Assembly (NCBI RefSeq): GCF_030577135.1
Contig: NZ_JAUIRR010000002.1
Location: 388,157 to 452,156 of the forward strand
Direction: 5' to 3'
Origin: Sulfurimonas sp. hsl 1-7
Lineage (GTDB): Bacteria; Campylobacterota; Campylobacteria; Campylobacterales; Sulfurimonadaceae
Length of the DNA: 64,000 nucleotides
How positions within the stretch are numbered: position 1 is the stretch's first letter; every line of letters starts with the position of its first letter. The notes below the pieces were generated by a model. That model was given only the letters and a program-made list of their open reading frames with translations. It did no database searches and was not told the DNA's origin. Both the position numbers and the translations under genes were made by a program. Positions 19,476 through 29,185 of this stretch are shown piece by piece.

Positions 19476-20528
19476 TTATGCCTCTGCATCATCCTCTGTA
19501 ATTTCAGCTATCTCTGATGTATCCATAGTCATAAGTGAGCTCATTCCCATAGCAATTTTGATTTTTTCTTCAATTTCATGTGCTAATGCAGGGTCTTCTT
19601 TGAACTTCAATTTTACGTTCTCACGACCTTGCCCAAGTTTTGTTTCACCGTAACTAAACCATGCACCGCTTTTATCGATAATATCAAGTTTTACACCGTA
19701 ATCAACAAGTTCACCCTCTTTAGAGATCCCCTCACCAAACATAATGTCAAACTCAGCTTGACGGAATGGTGGTGCAACTTTATTTTTAATAACTTTCGCT
19801 TTTACACGGTTACCGATCTGTGCTTCCCCTTGTTTTAGTGAAGCAATACGACGAACATCGATTCTTACAGATGCATAGAATTTTAAAGCATTTCCACCTG
19901 TAGTTGTTTCAGGTGAGCCATAACCCATCATACCGATCTTCATACGAATTTGGTTGATGAAGATAACTGTACAGTTCATTTTGTTAAGTACACCCGTCAG
20001 CTTTCTTAATGCTTTTGACATAAGTCTCGCTTGTACACCAACTTGCTGATCGTTCATCTCACCTTCAAGTTCCACTTTTGGAGTAAGTGCCGCAACAGAG
20101 TCAACTACGATTAGGTCAACTGCACCGCTTCTTGCAATTGTTTCAACAATATCTAAAGCCTGCTCACCGTAATCGGGTTGAGATACTAAAAGGTTATCTA
20201 TATCTACACCAAGATTTTTTGCATATACAACATCTAAAGCATGTTCCGCATCTATGAAAGCACACACTCCGCCGTTCTTTTGACATTCAGCAGTGATCTG
20301 TAATGCTAAAGTTGTTTTACCAGAACTCTCCGGTCCATATACCTCTATAACTCTCCCTTGAGGTACACCGTTAATACCTAAAGCAAGATCTAGCCCTAAA
20401 GAACCTGTAGAGATTGCTTGAACAGGTTCGAACTCTTTATCTCCAAGACGCATTAAAGCACCTTTACCAAATGCTTTATCTATTTGCTTGATTGCTAAGT
20501 CTAGTGATTTTTGTTTGTTTGCATCCAT
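19476..20528 (-). CDS. recA: Recombinase RecA
   Basis: Strand-exchange and repair protein. The 350 residues include Walker [13 protein letters not shown] (about 66-77), the DNA-binding loops with [15 protein letters not shown] and [17 protein letters not shown], and an acidic C-terminus (EITEDDAEA). Campylobacterota generally lack LexA and I see no LexA-type SOS box. A perfect 10+1+10 palindrome lies 60 bases upstream in the divergent gap, so its control may involve another regulator. Confidence 0.98.
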   Translation of the reverse strand: MDANKQKSLDLAIKQIDKAFGKGALMRLGDKEFEPVQAISTGSLGLDLALGINGVPQGRVIEVYGPESSGKTTLALQITAECQKNGGVCAFIDAEHALDVVYAKNLGVDIDNLLVSQPDYGEQALDIVETIARSGAVDLIVVDSVAALTPKVELEGEMNDQQVGVQARLMSKALRKLTGVLNKMNCTVIFINQIRMKIGMMGYGSPETTTGGNALKFYASVRIDVRRIASLKQGEAQIGNRVKAKVIKNKVAPPFRQAEFDIMFGEGISKEGELVDYGVKLDIIDKSGAWFSYGETKLGQGRENVKLKFKEDPALAHEIEEKIKIAMGMSSLMTMDTSEIAEITEDDAEA

Positions 20529-20588
20529 CTTATGCTCACTTTTATTAATTTTGGGAAATTATATATAAATTATTTTGTTTTTAATATT

Positions 20589-20609
20589 AATATGACAAAT
20601 TGTCATATT
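20589..20609. promoter_or_regulatory. Perfect palindrome between recA and divergent gene
   Basis: AATATGACAA, a single A, TTGTCATATT: a perfect 10-bp inverted repeat with core TGACA-AAT-TGTCA. It sits about 60 bases upstream of recA and just upstream of the promoter of the small secreted protein. The size and symmetry fit a dimeric repressor operator. The regulator is unknown. Confidence 0.5.
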
Positions 20610-20628
20610 TTAAAACTAATATTTTTTA

Positions 20629-20643
20629 TGATAATTATTATTA
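20629..20643 (+). promoter_or_regulatory. Fur-box-like 7-1-7 repeat
   Basis: TGATAAT-T-ATTATTA matches the 7-1-7 Fur core (TGATAAT-N-ATTATCA) at all but one position. It ends 2 bases before the -35 of the next promoter. The surrounding A/T-rich sequence makes chance matches easy, so this is only suggestive. Confidence 0.3.
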
Positions 20644-20645
20644 AT

Positions 20646-20674
20646 TTGACTTATCTTTTTTATTGATGTATTAT
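20646..20674 (+). promoter_or_regulatory. Sigma-70 promoter of small secreted protein
   Basis: TTGACT (20646-20651), exactly 17 bases, TATTAT (20669-20674). This is a near-consensus vegetative promoter about 30 bases before the start codon, with AAAGGA as ribosome site. Confidence 0.65.
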
Positions 20675-20703
20675 TAAGACATATTTTCATCAAAGGACTC
20701 ATT

Positions 20704-20910
20704 ATGAAAAAAATCTCAATTACTCTTCTAGTTCTTACCCCACTTATTCTCTCAGCTTCAGAGACAAAAAATCCTAAATATGATGCGGAGCTATGTAAAA
20801 TATTTCAAGGGAAAATAAAAACTTATAAAGAAAAAATGCGTGATGATGCATATGCAAAAACTACATTGGAATCGTATAAAAAAAGAGCAAAGATATATTG
20901 TACTAAATAG
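20704..20910 (+). CDS. Small secreted protein with two cysteines
   Basis: 68 residues. Residues 1-18 form a classical signal peptide ending at SASE, leaving about 50 residues rich in Lys and Tyr with two Cys (near residues 31 and 66) that could form a disulfide. I do not recognise the family. It has its own well-formed promoter, a palindrome and a Fur-like site upstream, and a good ribosome site, so expression is likely. A periplasmic role is inferred from the signal peptide. Confidence 0.7.
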   Translation: MKKISITLLVLTPLILSASETKNPKYDAELCKIFQGKIKTYKEKMRDDAYAKTTLESYKKRAKIYCTK

Positions 20911-20943
20911 TTTAACGTAAGTGCTTTTTTAGTCTGATTGGGC

Positions 20944-20949
20944 TAAAAT
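20944..20949 (+). promoter_or_regulatory. -10 box 7 bases before the mqnD-like start
   Basis: TAAAAT within GGCTAAAATC, followed by CTTTTTT and then ATG, with no Shine-Dalgarno sequence between. Transcription would begin at or next to the A of ATG, giving a leaderless mRNA. Confidence 0.45.
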
Positions 20950-20956
20950 CTTTTTT

Positions 20957-21820
20957 ATGAAAAAAACACTTATAGCACACTCACCAGACGCCGACGATAT
21001 CTTTATGTACTACGCCATAAAATTTGGCTGGGTAGATATGAAAGATACTCAATTTGACAATATTGCCAAAGATATTCAAACTCTTAATGAGGATGCATTA
21101 AACGGCGTGTATGACATTGTAGCTATAAGCTTTGCACTCTATCCACACATCTCAAACGAATATGCACCGCTTCGTACGGCTGTTAGCTTCGGTGAGGGGT
21201 ACGGTCCTAAAATCATTAAGAAAAAAGGGACAAAACTCAAACGAAATTTTAAAGTGGCACTTAGTGGAAAACACACTACAAATGCTATGCTGTTTCGTAT
21301 AGCTTACCCTGATGCCCGTATCACTTATATGAACTTTTTAGATATTGAGCAAGCAGTCCTTGACGGGAAGGTAGATGCAGGTGTACTTATCCATGAATCT
21401 ATCCTCACATATAATGAAGAGTTAGAAGTTGAACGTGAAATGTGGGATATTTGGCAAGAACTATCAGGGGGTGATTTACCATTACCTCTAGGTGGAATGG
21501 CTATTCGCCGTTCAATTCCTCTTAATAAAGCTATCGAATATGAAGCAACCCTTACAAAAGCGGTCGATGTAGCTCGTAAACATAAAGAGAGACTCTCAAA
21601 AATGTTGTTAGAGCGTGATCTTGTAAGAATAGATGCTCCGACACTCGATCAATATCTTGAACTTTATGCCAACGATGAGAGTGTAAGTTTGAGCGAGATC
21701 CAATATAAAGCGATCGATAAACTTTTTGAAATCGGTTATAACCACGGTTTTTATGATAAACTTGTACATGTAGAAGATTATCTCATCCCTACAGAATATA
21801 AAGAGTTAAGGTACTCATAA
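20957..21820 (+). CDS. mqnD: MqnD-like menaquinone (futalosine pathway) enzyme
   Basis: 287 residues of the MqnA/MqnD periplasmic-binding-protein fold. The start HSPDADDIFMYYAIKFGW and the later YDIVAISFALYP, DAGVLIHESILTY and GDLPLPLGGMAI match MqnD, 1,4-dihydroxy-6-naphthoate synthase, which acts late in the futalosine route to menaquinone. Campylobacterota use this route. MqnA is a related family and cannot be fully excluded, but the HSPDADD start favours MqnD. The gene lies directly before fliQ and murB with 1-base spacing, so the three are probably co-transcribed. Confidence 0.78.
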   Translation: MKKTLIAHSPDADDIFMYYAIKFGWVDMKDTQFDNIAKDIQTLNEDALNGVYDIVAISFALYPHISNEYAPLRTAVSFGEGYGPKIIKKKGTKLKRNFKVALSGKHTTNAMLFRIAYPDARITYMNFLDIEQAVLDGKVDAGVLIHESILTYNEELEVEREMWDIWQELSGGDLPLPLGGMAIRRSIPLNKAIEYEATLTKAVDVARKHKERLSKMLLERDLVRIDAPTLDQYLELYANDESVSLSEIQYKAIDKLFEIGYNHGFYDKLVHVEDYLIPTEYKELRYS

Positions 21821-21821
21821 A

Positions 21822-22088
21822 ATGGAAGCAAAGCTCATTGCCCTTGGTGTTGAAACATTTAAAATAGCACTTATACTAGCTCTTCCCGCCCTACTCGTAG
21901 GTATGCTGCTTGGGCTTATGGTTTCTATTTTTCAAGCGACAACGCAGATCAATGAGATGACCCTCTCTTTTATCCCTAAAATTCTCGGTGTTGTTATTAT
22001 CATCGTTTTAACTATGCCTTGGATGATCAATGAGATGCGTGACTTCTCTTTACACGTCTTTAATCTCATCCCCAGTTTTGTAGAGTAA
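21822..22088 (+). CDS. fliQ: Flagellar export protein FliQ
   Basis: 88 residues with two membrane helices, including ALPALLVGMLLGLMVSIFQ and the conserved ATTQINEMTLSFIPKILGV turn. It is part of the FliPQR export gate of the flagellar type III apparatus. In Campylobacterota fliQ is typically found away from other flagellar genes, beside murB, as here. The stop overlaps the murB start by 1 base. Confidence 0.96.
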   Translation: MEAKLIALGVETFKIALILALPALLVGMLLGLMVSIFQATTQINEMTLSFIPKILGVVIIIVLTMPWMINEMRDFSLHVFNLIPSFVE

Positions 22089-22894
22089 TGCAACGTAAAA
22101 CAATAAACTTTAAAAACTATTCCTCTTTTAAAATAGGCGGCTTGATTGATGTCGCTGTTTTTGAAAAAGGGGATACCTCCTACAAAGATTTTTATCTCAT
22201 CGGTTCTTGCAATAACACACTTGTTGGCAACAATCCACCTTCCCTTATGATCCTTGGAAAAGAGTTTGACTATATAAAAATAGAAGACAACAGACTTAAA
22301 ATAGGCGGTGCTACACCATCGGGAAAAATTGCCTCATATTGTAAAAAACACAATATTGCCAACTTTGAATTTGTCTCACATCTGCCGGGAAAACTCGGTG
22401 GTTTGGTTTTCATGAATGCCGGTTTGAAAGAGTATGAGATCTTTAACCATCTCATTGATATAACGACACCTGAGGGTGTAAAAACAAAAGATGAAATAAA
22501 ATACGGCTACAGAACTACAAATATCAACGAACCTATTTTGGAAGCGACTTTTGAACTTTTATACGGTTTTGATGAAGAGAAAGTAGAGATGTTTAAAAAG
22601 ATGCGCTCAAACCAACCCTCTACACCTTCAGCGGGAAGTTGTTTCAAAAATCCCCAAGGTGATTATGCAGGACGACTGATCGAAGCAGTAGGGCTTAAAG
22701 GTTTAAGAGTTGGAGATATGGCATTTAGTGATGAACATGCCAATTTTTTAGTAAATTACGGCAATGGTAAATTTGAGGATGCAATATATTTAATAAAAGA
22801 GGCACAAAAAAGGGTGAAAGAGGAGTTTGATATCTCACTTGAATGTGAAATAATAATCCTCGATCAAGAATACCTTGGAAAAAAGGTACTCTAA
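22088..22894 (+). CDS. murB: UDP-N-acetylenolpyruvoylglucosamine reductase
   Basis: Makes UDP-N-acetylmuramate for peptidoglycan. The 268-residue protein is the short campylobacterotal form: FAD-binding region with LPGKLGGLVFMNAG, YGYRTTNI, the active-site serine segment SAGSCFKNPQGDYAGRLIE, and DEHANFLVNYGNG. The start ATG overlaps the fliQ stop. Convergent with the TIGR04219 barrel gene, with only 4 bases between. Confidence 0.94.
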   Translation: MQRKTINFKNYSSFKIGGLIDVAVFEKGDTSYKDFYLIGSCNNTLVGNNPPSLMILGKEFDYIKIEDNRLKIGGATPSGKIASYCKKHNIANFEFVSHLPGKLGGLVFMNAGLKEYEIFNHLIDITTPEGVKTKDEIKYGYRTTNINEPILEATFELLYGFDEEKVEMFKKMRSNQPSTPSAGSCFKNPQGDYAGRLIEAVGLKGLRVGDMAFSDEHANFLVNYGNGKFEDAIYLIKEAQKRVKEEFDISLECEIIILDQEYLGKKVL

Positions 22895-22898
22895 AAGA

Positions 22899-23663
22899 TT
22901 AGAAACGTAGCATTAAACCTGCGTAAACACCTGAAAATTTCATATCTACTTTTGTTTTGTCATCATCTGTTTCTATTACATAACTTTGTGTTCTATAACC
23001 AACTTCTATAGCAGGTTGTACAACAGGAGTGATATCAAAAGTATAGTCAACTTTTACTCTAAAATCAGATAGAGTTGAACCGCTGTACGTGATATATTTT
23101 ATATCTGATTCAATACCGATATCTGTAGCAGGAATCTCTACGCGTGCTCTTGCATATCCCATCGGTACTGCTAATAATGCACTATCTTCATAATCACTAA
23201 GTCCCACAACACCATTTACATTTACACCTTCAGCTTTAAATGAAGAGTCTAATACTTTAATATCTAAACCTAAATCTAATGTGATCCAAGCAGTATTGTC
23301 AAGGATATTATAGTATGGAATTACATCATATTGGTCTACTTTAAATGATCCTGTCGTAACACTGCTAGCAGTAAAGTCTTTGAAAGTTCCATCTACGCTA
23401 CCTTTATCTTCAACACTTGAATATTCAAGTCTTAAATTTGGTACTACCGGAATAGGATGTTTTACAAGCATCCATGCATAAGCTGATGTTTTTTTAGTTT
23501 CATTACTTGTGTAACTACCTGTTGCTGGACCATTTTGATATGTAATGCCACCTGCAGGTTCTTGTCCCCAAGCACCGACACCCATTTCAACTCTTGCAAA
23601 ATCTGCACTTGCAACAGTAGCTAAACCAGATACTATCGCCAAAGTAGATATGATTTTTTTCAT
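22899..23663 (-). CDS. TIGR04219-like outer-membrane beta-barrel protein
   Basis: 254 residues with a signal peptide (cleavage near SADF) and alternating amphipathic strands ending in a C-terminal aromatic (AGLMLRF), typical of outer-membrane barrels. The start FARVEMGVGAWGQEPAGG resembles the TIGR04219 family common in Campylobacterota and Vibrio. Function is unknown. It is monocistronic, with tpx upstream behind its own terminator. Confidence 0.8.
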   Translation of the reverse strand: MKKIISTLAIVSGLATVASADFARVEMGVGAWGQEPAGGITYQNGPATGSYTSNETKKTSAYAWMLVKHPIPVVPNLRLEYSSVEDKGSVDGTFKDFTASSVTTGSFKVDQYDVIPYYNILDNTAWITLDLGLDIKVLDSSFKAEGVNVNGVVGLSDYEDSALLAVPMGYARARVEIPATDIGIESDIKYITYSGSTLSDFRVKVDYTFDITPVVQPAIEVGYRTQSYVIETDDDKTKVDMKFSGVYAGLMLRF

Positions 23664-23743
23664 AATAAACCTTTTTTAAATTTACTATTATTATATCAGA
23701 GTTTTAAAAGTGATTTCTTAATTTTTGGGGTTAAATGGGAAAA

Positions 23744-23763
23744 GGGGTCTTAAAAAAGACCCC
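23744..23763 (-). terminator. tpx terminator
   Basis: GGGGTCTT, AAAA loop, AAGACCCC: an 8-bp G/C-rich stem, 31 bases beyond the tpx stop. On the minus strand it is followed by TTTTCCC, a short T-run. This is the most convincing intrinsic terminator in the window. Confidence 0.75.
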
Positions 23764-23794
23764 AAAATAGAGGAAGTTTCTTATAAAAGAAAAA

Positions 23795-24301
23795 TTATTT
23801 TTGAGCTGCTTCTAAAGCTGCATCGTATGCTGGTTCTTCAGTAATTTCTGGAACGATTTCTTTGTAAGTTACAACACCGTTTTCATCAACAACGAAGATA
23901 GCACGACAAGTTACACCTGCTAAAACAGAACCACCTAAAAGTACTCCGTAAGCGTTAGCGAAATCTTTGTTTCTGAAGTCAGAAGCAACAGTTAAGTTAC
24001 AAATACCTTCAGCAGAACAGAATCTACCAGCAGCAAATGGAAGGTCCATAGATACAACAGTAGTTTTAACACCTTCTAATTCAGCAGCTTTTGCATTGAA
24101 GTTACGAGTTTCAGTAGCACATACACCAGTGTCTAAAGAAGGAACAACGATGATAAGTTGTTTTACACCTTGTGCACCACCAACTACTACATCACCTAAA
24201 CCATCTGAATTAACAACTGTTACCTCTGGAGCTTTATCTCCAACATTTACTTGATTTCCTAATAACTCTACGTCTGTACCTTTAAATTTTGTAGTTGCCA
24301 T
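23795..24301 (-). CDS. tpx: Thiol peroxidase
   Basis: Atypical 2-Cys peroxiredoxin that reduces peroxides in the periplasm or cytoplasm with thioredoxin. 168 residues. The peroxidatic Cys is in SLDTGVCATETRNF (about residue 60), and the resolving Cys lies in the segment CSAEGICNLT (about 94-100). There is a strong AAGGAG ribosome site. A clear terminator follows, so it is transcribed alone. Confidence 0.96.
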   Translation of the reverse strand: MATTKFKGTDVELLGNQVNVGDKAPEVTVVNSDGLGDVVVGGAQGVKQLIIVVPSLDTGVCATETRNFNAKAAELEGVKTTVVSMDLPFAAGRFCSAEGICNLTVASDFRNKDFANAYGVLLGGSVLAGVTCRAIFVVDENGVVTYKEIVPEITEEPAYDAALEAAQK

Positions 24302-24403
24302 TTCGGCTCCTTAGTTTTAATTTTTCACGCTGTTTGCGTTTTTGTACGAGAAGTATATTTTATATAGGATAATTTTACTCTTATTAAAAAATAGAATAGT
24401 ACT

Positions 24404-25999
24404 TCATAAGCTATATTTAAGATTGGTGCTTCTTTCCGTATCACTTACTACCCTATCTCTCCCCTTTGTCTTGGCAAGATATAAAAGCTCATCTGCACGT
24501 TTAAGCAGTTCATCTACCGATTCATCATCGTGTAGTTGTGTAACACCGAAACTACATGTAAGTGCTTCCACTTTTGTAAAATGGTATCTTTTAATCTCCG
24601 CTCGTAACTTCTCTGCCAAAATAACACCCTCTTGCATAGATGTTTGCGGCAGAACTAAAATAAACTCTTCCCCGCCCCATCTCGCAAAAATATCACTCTC
24701 TCGTATATTGGCTTTAATTACATCACTTATCTCTTGTAGAATAGTATCGCCTATATCATGCCCGTAACTATCATTCACCTCTTTGAAATGATCTATGTCA
24801 AAAAAGATCACACTCATATCTGAATCATATCTTCTTGAGATAGAGGCCTTATAATCCAAAATATTATCAAATCCTCTTCTGTTGAGTACTCCGGTGAGAG
24901 GATCATGAATCGCCTCTTCTGAAGCACGTTGTGTTTTGAGCTTTTCGTTTCTAAAAAGTATAATAAGTAAAAGAGTTAAAACAACATTTACAAATGTTAA
25001 CAGTAATGCCATCTGTGTAGCTCTTTTATTAAAGATATCCATTGTTACACTGTAGCTATATCCAACCATATATGCTACTTTTTTCTCTTCAAAGTTTTTA
25101 ATCCCTATAAAACTTACTAGTACACTTTTATTTTGCAACTGACCTATAAATGTATCAACAGTAAAATTTTCTTTTTTTTGTAAATCTTTTGAGATCCGTT
25201 TTGATATTTTTTTATTAATTGCAAATATCTCATCCAAAGAGATTCCCATATTATTGTTCAAAGTATTTTTATCTATACTATATCCATCAAAATCACTTTT
25301 AATATAGTTACGTTTTTCATCATCAAATACTTTCGTGTCAATAACCTCTTGATTCATCAGAAAAAGGTAAGAAGCATTCGGGTTTATCTTTAACATATGA
25401 TTTAAAAATGCTTTAAAAGAGTAAGATATCTCTACACTGCCGACAAACTCTTTGTTATAAAAAAGAGGATAAACATGACGAAATCCGTTAAAAATTCTAC
25501 CCTCTTCAAAACACTCCACAGGTTTTTTAGACTTATTCACATACATTAGAGATTCTCTAATACCTGCTAAAGAGTCCCCAAATTTTTCAACTCTGTGAAA
25601 TCGTAAAAAACTTACAGCACCCGGGGCATGAAAGTGTAATTGTCTTACACCCAGTTTCTTCATATACTCATATTTTTTTTGTAATAGTTGATAGAGTTCA
25701 GCTCTTAATAAAGCCTCTTTTTGAAGATCTGTTGTTATGGTGGCTTGATGCATAATCTCTGAAATTTTCGGATCGTAAACCATCGTATCATAGAGAACCT
25801 CTGCCATCTCGCTGAGATAGTGTTTCCCCATCTGCATTTGAACATTAAGTTCTTTTGTTTTATTTTCCAAGAAATGTGACTTGTCAATATTTTCTAAATA
25901 CTTTACAGTTGAAATAATTACTATCTCAAATAGAAAAAAGAAACTCAGCGCCACTAAGAACATATATCTATTTTTAAAAAAATAGTGTAAAAAGTTCAT
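24404..25999 (-). CDS. Membrane sensor diguanylate cyclase
   Basis: 531 residues: N-terminal membrane helix (about 13-32), a large periplasmic sensor region of Cache type (about 35-325), a second membrane helix (about 328-350), then GGDEF (about 370-520). The active site reads GGEEF and is preceded at the proper distance by RESD, a complete RxxD inhibitory site. It should make cyclic di-GMP in response to an external signal, with feedback inhibition. The 5' end overlaps the tsaD stop by 1 base. Confidence 0.93.
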   Translation of the reverse strand: MNFLHYFFKNRYMFLVALSFFFLFEIVIISTVKYLENIDKSHFLENKTKELNVQMQMGKHYLSEMAEVLYDTMVYDPKISEIMHQATITTDLQKEALLRAELYQLLQKKYEYMKKLGVRQLHFHAPGAVSFLRFHRVEKFGDSLAGIRESLMYVNKSKKPVECFEEGRIFNGFRHVYPLFYNKEFVGSVEISYSFKAFLNHMLKINPNASYLFLMNQEVIDTKVFDDEKRNYIKSDFDGYSIDKNTLNNNMGISLDEIFAINKKISKRISKDLQKKENFTVDTFIGQLQNKSVLVSFIGIKNFEEKKVAYMVGYSYSVTMDIFNKRATQMALLLTFVNVVLTLLLIILFRNEKLKTQRASEEAIHDPLTGVLNRRGFDNILDYKASISRRYDSDMSVIFFDIDHFKEVNDSYGHDIGDTILQEISDVIKANIRESDIFARWGGEEFILVLPQTSMQEGVILAEKLRAEIKRYHFTKVEALTCSFGVTQLHDDESVDELLKRADELLYLAKTKGRDRVVSDTERSTNLKYSL

Positions 26000-26982
26000 T
26001 ATAATTGGCTTTTTGGGGAGATATCTAACTCTTTTAGTTCCGAAAAGTCCCCTTGTTTGTACATATCGAGTGCAACTCTTCCTATCATTGCCGCATTATC
26101 TGAACAATATTGAAGTTCGCTTAAAAGCAGTTGTGCATTATACGGTTTTAAAAGCGCTTCTATTTGTGAACGAAGATATAAGTTTGCACTAGCTCCTCCG
26201 ACTATAGCTAATCTTTTTGGAGGATTTGACTTAAAATATTTTTTGAGTTTCATAGTCAAATGTTTTGTAGCAATATGCTCAAACGATGCTGCTATATCTT
26301 TGTAAAGTTCTTTATTTTCCCCTGCTTCTTCCACTGCAAGTCTTACTGCATTTTTGAGTCCCGAGTAACTAAAAGCGATAAGAGGAGATTGATGAAGCGG
26401 TACTGTAAAGTTGTATTTTAGTCTATCACCCTCTTTTGCCAACTCTTGAATAAGTGGGCCTCCGGGATAGCCCAGTCCCATCATTTTTGCCACCTTGTCA
26501 AAACTCTCACCGAAACTGTCATCCATAGACTTTGCGACAGTCTTAATCTCCGTTAGACTTTTTACTTCCATCACTTGCGTATGTCCGCCTGAAACAAGTA
26601 AAACAGTTAAAGGGAAAGTTGTTTCTTTCTCTATAAACAACGAGTAGATATGTCCTACAAGATGATTTACTCCGATAATCGGAATATCGAGTGCGATCGA
26701 GATAGCTTTTGCCATCGTTACACCCTCGATCAATGTCACGGCAAGTCCCGGTGAAGATGTTACCGCTACGGCTTTAAGTTGTGAAAAGTACGGTTTTGTT
26801 TGCTCCAAAATCTTCGGCAGTGTCTCGGCATGCAGACGCGCTGCTAGTTCAGGAACTACTCCGCCGTATACACTATGCTCTATCTCTTGGCTGATCTTTT
26901 TATGAAAAACCAGTTTCCCTGTTTCGATCTCAGTGATCGCTATAGCACTGTCGTCACAACTGCTTTCTATACTTAAAATCAT
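25999..26982 (-). CDS. tsaD: tRNA t6A37 threonylcarbamoyltransferase TsaD
   Basis: Transfers the threonylcarbamoyl group to A37 of ANN-decoding tRNAs. 327 residues. [15 protein letters not shown] at the start, the metal-binding [18 protein letters not shown], and [11 protein letters not shown] are all present. It is slightly shorter than the E. coli protein (337). It is downstream of dxr in the cdsA-dxr-tsaD order that I recall from Campylobacter. Confidence 0.96.
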   Translation of the reverse strand: MILSIESSCDDSAIAITEIETGKLVFHKKISQEIEHSVYGGVVPELAARLHAETLPKILEQTKPYFSQLKAVAVTSSPGLAVTLIEGVTMAKAISIALDIPIIGVNHLVGHIYSLFIEKETTFPLTVLLVSGGHTQVMEVKSLTEIKTVAKSMDDSFGESFDKVAKMMGLGYPGGPLIQELAKEGDRLKYNFTVPLHQSPLIAFSYSGLKNAVRLAVEEAGENKELYKDIAASFEHIATKHLTMKLKKYFKSNPPKRLAIVGGASANLYLRSQIEALLKPYNAQLLLSELQYCSDNAAMIGRVALDMYKQGDFSELKELDISPKSQL

Positions 26983-26992
26983 CTCTTTTTCC

Positions 26993-28063
26993 CTAACAAT
27001 TAGCGTGGATAAACGCTCGAACTTCTTTATCTAAAGCAAATACATCTTCAATACTTTTCGGTTTTACTTTAAAGTGATTATATGCTTTGATAATATTTTT
27101 ACTAATATCCGTAAAACCTATCTCTTTAGCAATAAAACGCTCAATTGATGCTTCATTTGCAGCATTTACTACTACACCGTATTCCGGATTTTTCAGCAGA
27201 TCCTCTTTTATCTCCCAAACAGGATAACGCTCAGGTGTAATCTTTCTAAACTCTAAACTTCCCACTTCAAGAAGATTAACATGGTCCAAGATCTTCTCAT
27301 TGCAGTTCTTGTTTAACGCATACGCTATCGGCAACTGCATAGAAGCATTTGCAAAGTGTGCAGTGGTTGAGCCGTCTTTATAGTCTATTAATGCATGGAT
27401 AAGCGACTTTGTTTCAATGATTGCATCATATTGCCCTTCACCAAAGAGCCATCTTGCTTCAAGAAGTTCAAACATCTTGTTCACCATTGTAGCACTGTCG
27501 ATCGTGATTTTCTGTCCCATAGACCAGTTTGGATGTCTTTGTGTATCTTCTAAAGTAGCATTGTGAATATCTTCGATCACCCAGTCACGAAAAGCCCCGC
27601 CGCTTGCCGTAATAGTCATCTTCTCTACAGCTCTATCCTGCAACAGATACCAAAGCCCGAAATGTTCACTGTCAATCGGTTGAATTTTCGCAGTATCTAT
27701 AAAAGCTCCACCCGCAACAAGAGATTCCTTGTTTGCTAATGCAACTTTTTTCCCGCATTCTAATGCTTTTAACGTTGGACGCAGCCCTAAAAAACCTACA
27801 AGGGCATTGACAACCAATTCACTTTTTGAAGCTTCGATCACCTCTAAGATGGCATCTTCACCCCAAAGAACATTCGAATGCCTAACATCTTTTACGGCAT
27901 CTTGATTCCCAACAACTACCACTTTAGGGTTATGCTCTTGTATCTGCTCGTTAAGAAGTTGTATGTTATTGCCGCAAACTAGTACCTCAACTTCGATACC
28001 AAACTTTTTAGCAACGATGAGGGCATTGACCCCTATCGAGCCTGTTGAGCCTAAAAGTACCAT
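26993..28063 (-). CDS. dxr: 1-deoxy-D-xylulose 5-phosphate reductoisomerase
   Basis: Second step of the MEP isoprenoid pathway: DXP to MEP with NADPH. 356 residues. NADPH loop [15 protein letters not shown] at the N-terminus, [12 protein letters not shown], the metal and substrate region [20 protein letters not shown], and the [20 protein letters not shown] segment. It is 3 bases from cdsA and 10 bases from tsaD, so the set is an operon. Confidence 0.97.
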   Translation of the reverse strand: MVLLGSTGSIGVNALIVAKKFGIEVEVLVCGNNIQLLNEQIQEHNPKVVVVGNQDAVKDVRHSNVLWGEDAILEVIEASKSELVVNALVGFLGLRPTLKALECGKKVALANKESLVAGGAFIDTAKIQPIDSEHFGLWYLLQDRAVEKMTITASGGAFRDWVIEDIHNATLEDTQRHPNWSMGQKITIDSATMVNKMFELLEARWLFGEGQYDAIIETKSLIHALIDYKDGSTTAHFANASMQLPIAYALNKNCNEKILDHVNLLEVGSLEFRKITPERYPVWEIKEDLLKNPEYGVVVNAANEASIERFIAKEIGFTDISKNIIKAYNHFKVKPKSIEDVFALDKEVRAFIHANC

Positions 28064-28066
28064 CTA

Positions 28067-28825
28067 CTATACTAAGCCGCGTAGTAATACCAACATCACG
28101 ATTGCACCGAAAAGGTAACCGTCTATTCTGTCAAGTACTCCGCCGTGACCCGGTAATATATCTCCGCTGTCTTTTACGCCCGCTGCACGTTTTAAAGAAG
28201 ATTCAAAAAGGTCTCCGAAGATAGAAGATACTGCTACAAAAAATGAGATAAAAAACGCTACAGTAAAATCAACGATAGTCAAACCGAAAAAAAGTCCGCC
28301 GAAAGTAGCAACCGTTATGCCGCCTACAACACCTTCCATCGTTTTGTTTGGAGATGTTTCACAAAACTGTGTATGACCGATACCTTTACCCACCGCGTAT
28401 GCACCTACATCAGTAAGGGCTACAACAGCTAAAAGCCAAAGCAGTGACATTACACCGTATTCTTGGTACATAGTAAGTATAAAAAGCATCCCTGCAGTCG
28501 GATAGATAAACGGTAAGAAGTCTTTCCATGGAAGCTCTTTGTTATACGCTACAGCACCTGCATATGCTACACCGGCTAAGACAAAAAGGTCGTCTCCGTA
28601 CGGATATACACCTGCAACTAACCAGATACCTATTGCATAAATTAGCAAACCATCTTTTTCAACACCAAAAAGCTTGATCGCTTCGTTAAATGCTAAAATA
28701 TAGACACCACCAAGAACTAGCCACATTAAGAAAAAGTTATCTATAAACCCTATGAGCAATACTGCTGCTAAAAGTGCTAAACCAGTTACAATTCGTTCTC
28801 TATGCTCTTCAAATATACTTACCAT
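28067..28825 (-). CDS. cdsA: Phosphatidate cytidylyltransferase
   Basis: Forms CDP-diacylglycerol from phosphatidate and CTP at the inner membrane. 252 residues with about seven membrane segments. The CdsA signature is split over DVGAYAVGKGIG, TSPNKTMEGVVGG, and the C-terminal KDSGDILPGHGGVLDRIDGY. It is immediately upstream of dxr, a common pairing. Confidence 0.96.
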   Translation of the reverse strand: MVSIFEEHRERIVTGLALLAAVLLIGFIDNFFLMWLVLGGVYILAFNEAIKLFGVEKDGLLIYAIGIWLVAGVYPYGDDLFVLAGVAYAGAVAYNKELPWKDFLPFIYPTAGMLFILTMYQEYGVMSLLWLLAVVALTDVGAYAVGKGIGHTQFCETSPNKTMEGVVGGITVATFGGLFFGLTIVDFTVAFFISFFVAVSSIFGDLFESSLKRAAGVKDSGDILPGHGGVLDRIDGYLFGAIVMLVLLRGLV

Positions 28826-28864
28826 GAAAGATATCCTATAAAAAATATGATTTATTATAACCTA

Positions 28865-29176
28865 TCACACTTTAATATCTAATTTATGGATTGGAGGTGG
28901 TGATGTTTCTTCCTCTTCCTCATCTTCTATTAGACGTTTTTTACTTCTTTTATTTTGTTGATCCGCTTCCTCTTTTGTATGTTCACGATCGGGATCAACT
29001 GCTTGATTCTCTTCTGTAGGACGTACTTCAAGTACCTCTTTTTCTTTATCTTGCACTTGAGACTGAGCAATCATGTTTTGAAAGTCCACACGATTATTGT
29101 GTGCATTTTGCACAGTAGTCGCTGCCGGTGTCATCTGATTGACAAAAATTGCGTTTCCTATCGGTCCAACAGCCAT
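28865..29176 (-). CDS. Small acidic protein of unknown function
   Basis: 103 residues with a conserved-looking start (MAVGPIGNAIFVNQMTPA), a polar middle and a highly charged end with a run of six acidic residues (EDEEEEE) followed by Pro-rich TSPPPIHKLDIKV. No signal peptide or domain recognised. It is located between the rqcH-like gene and cdsA, the position of a small coiled-coil gene in Campylobacter as I recall (Cj1348c), so it may be a fast-evolving lineage-specific protein. The disordered tail suggests a binding role. Confidence 0.65.
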   Translation of the reverse strand: MAVGPIGNAIFVNQMTPAATTVQNAHNNRVDFQNMIAQSQVQDKEKEVLEVRPTEENQAVDPDREHTKEEADQQNKRSKKRLIEDEEEEETSPPPIHKLDIKV

Positions 29177-29185
29177 AACCTTCTC

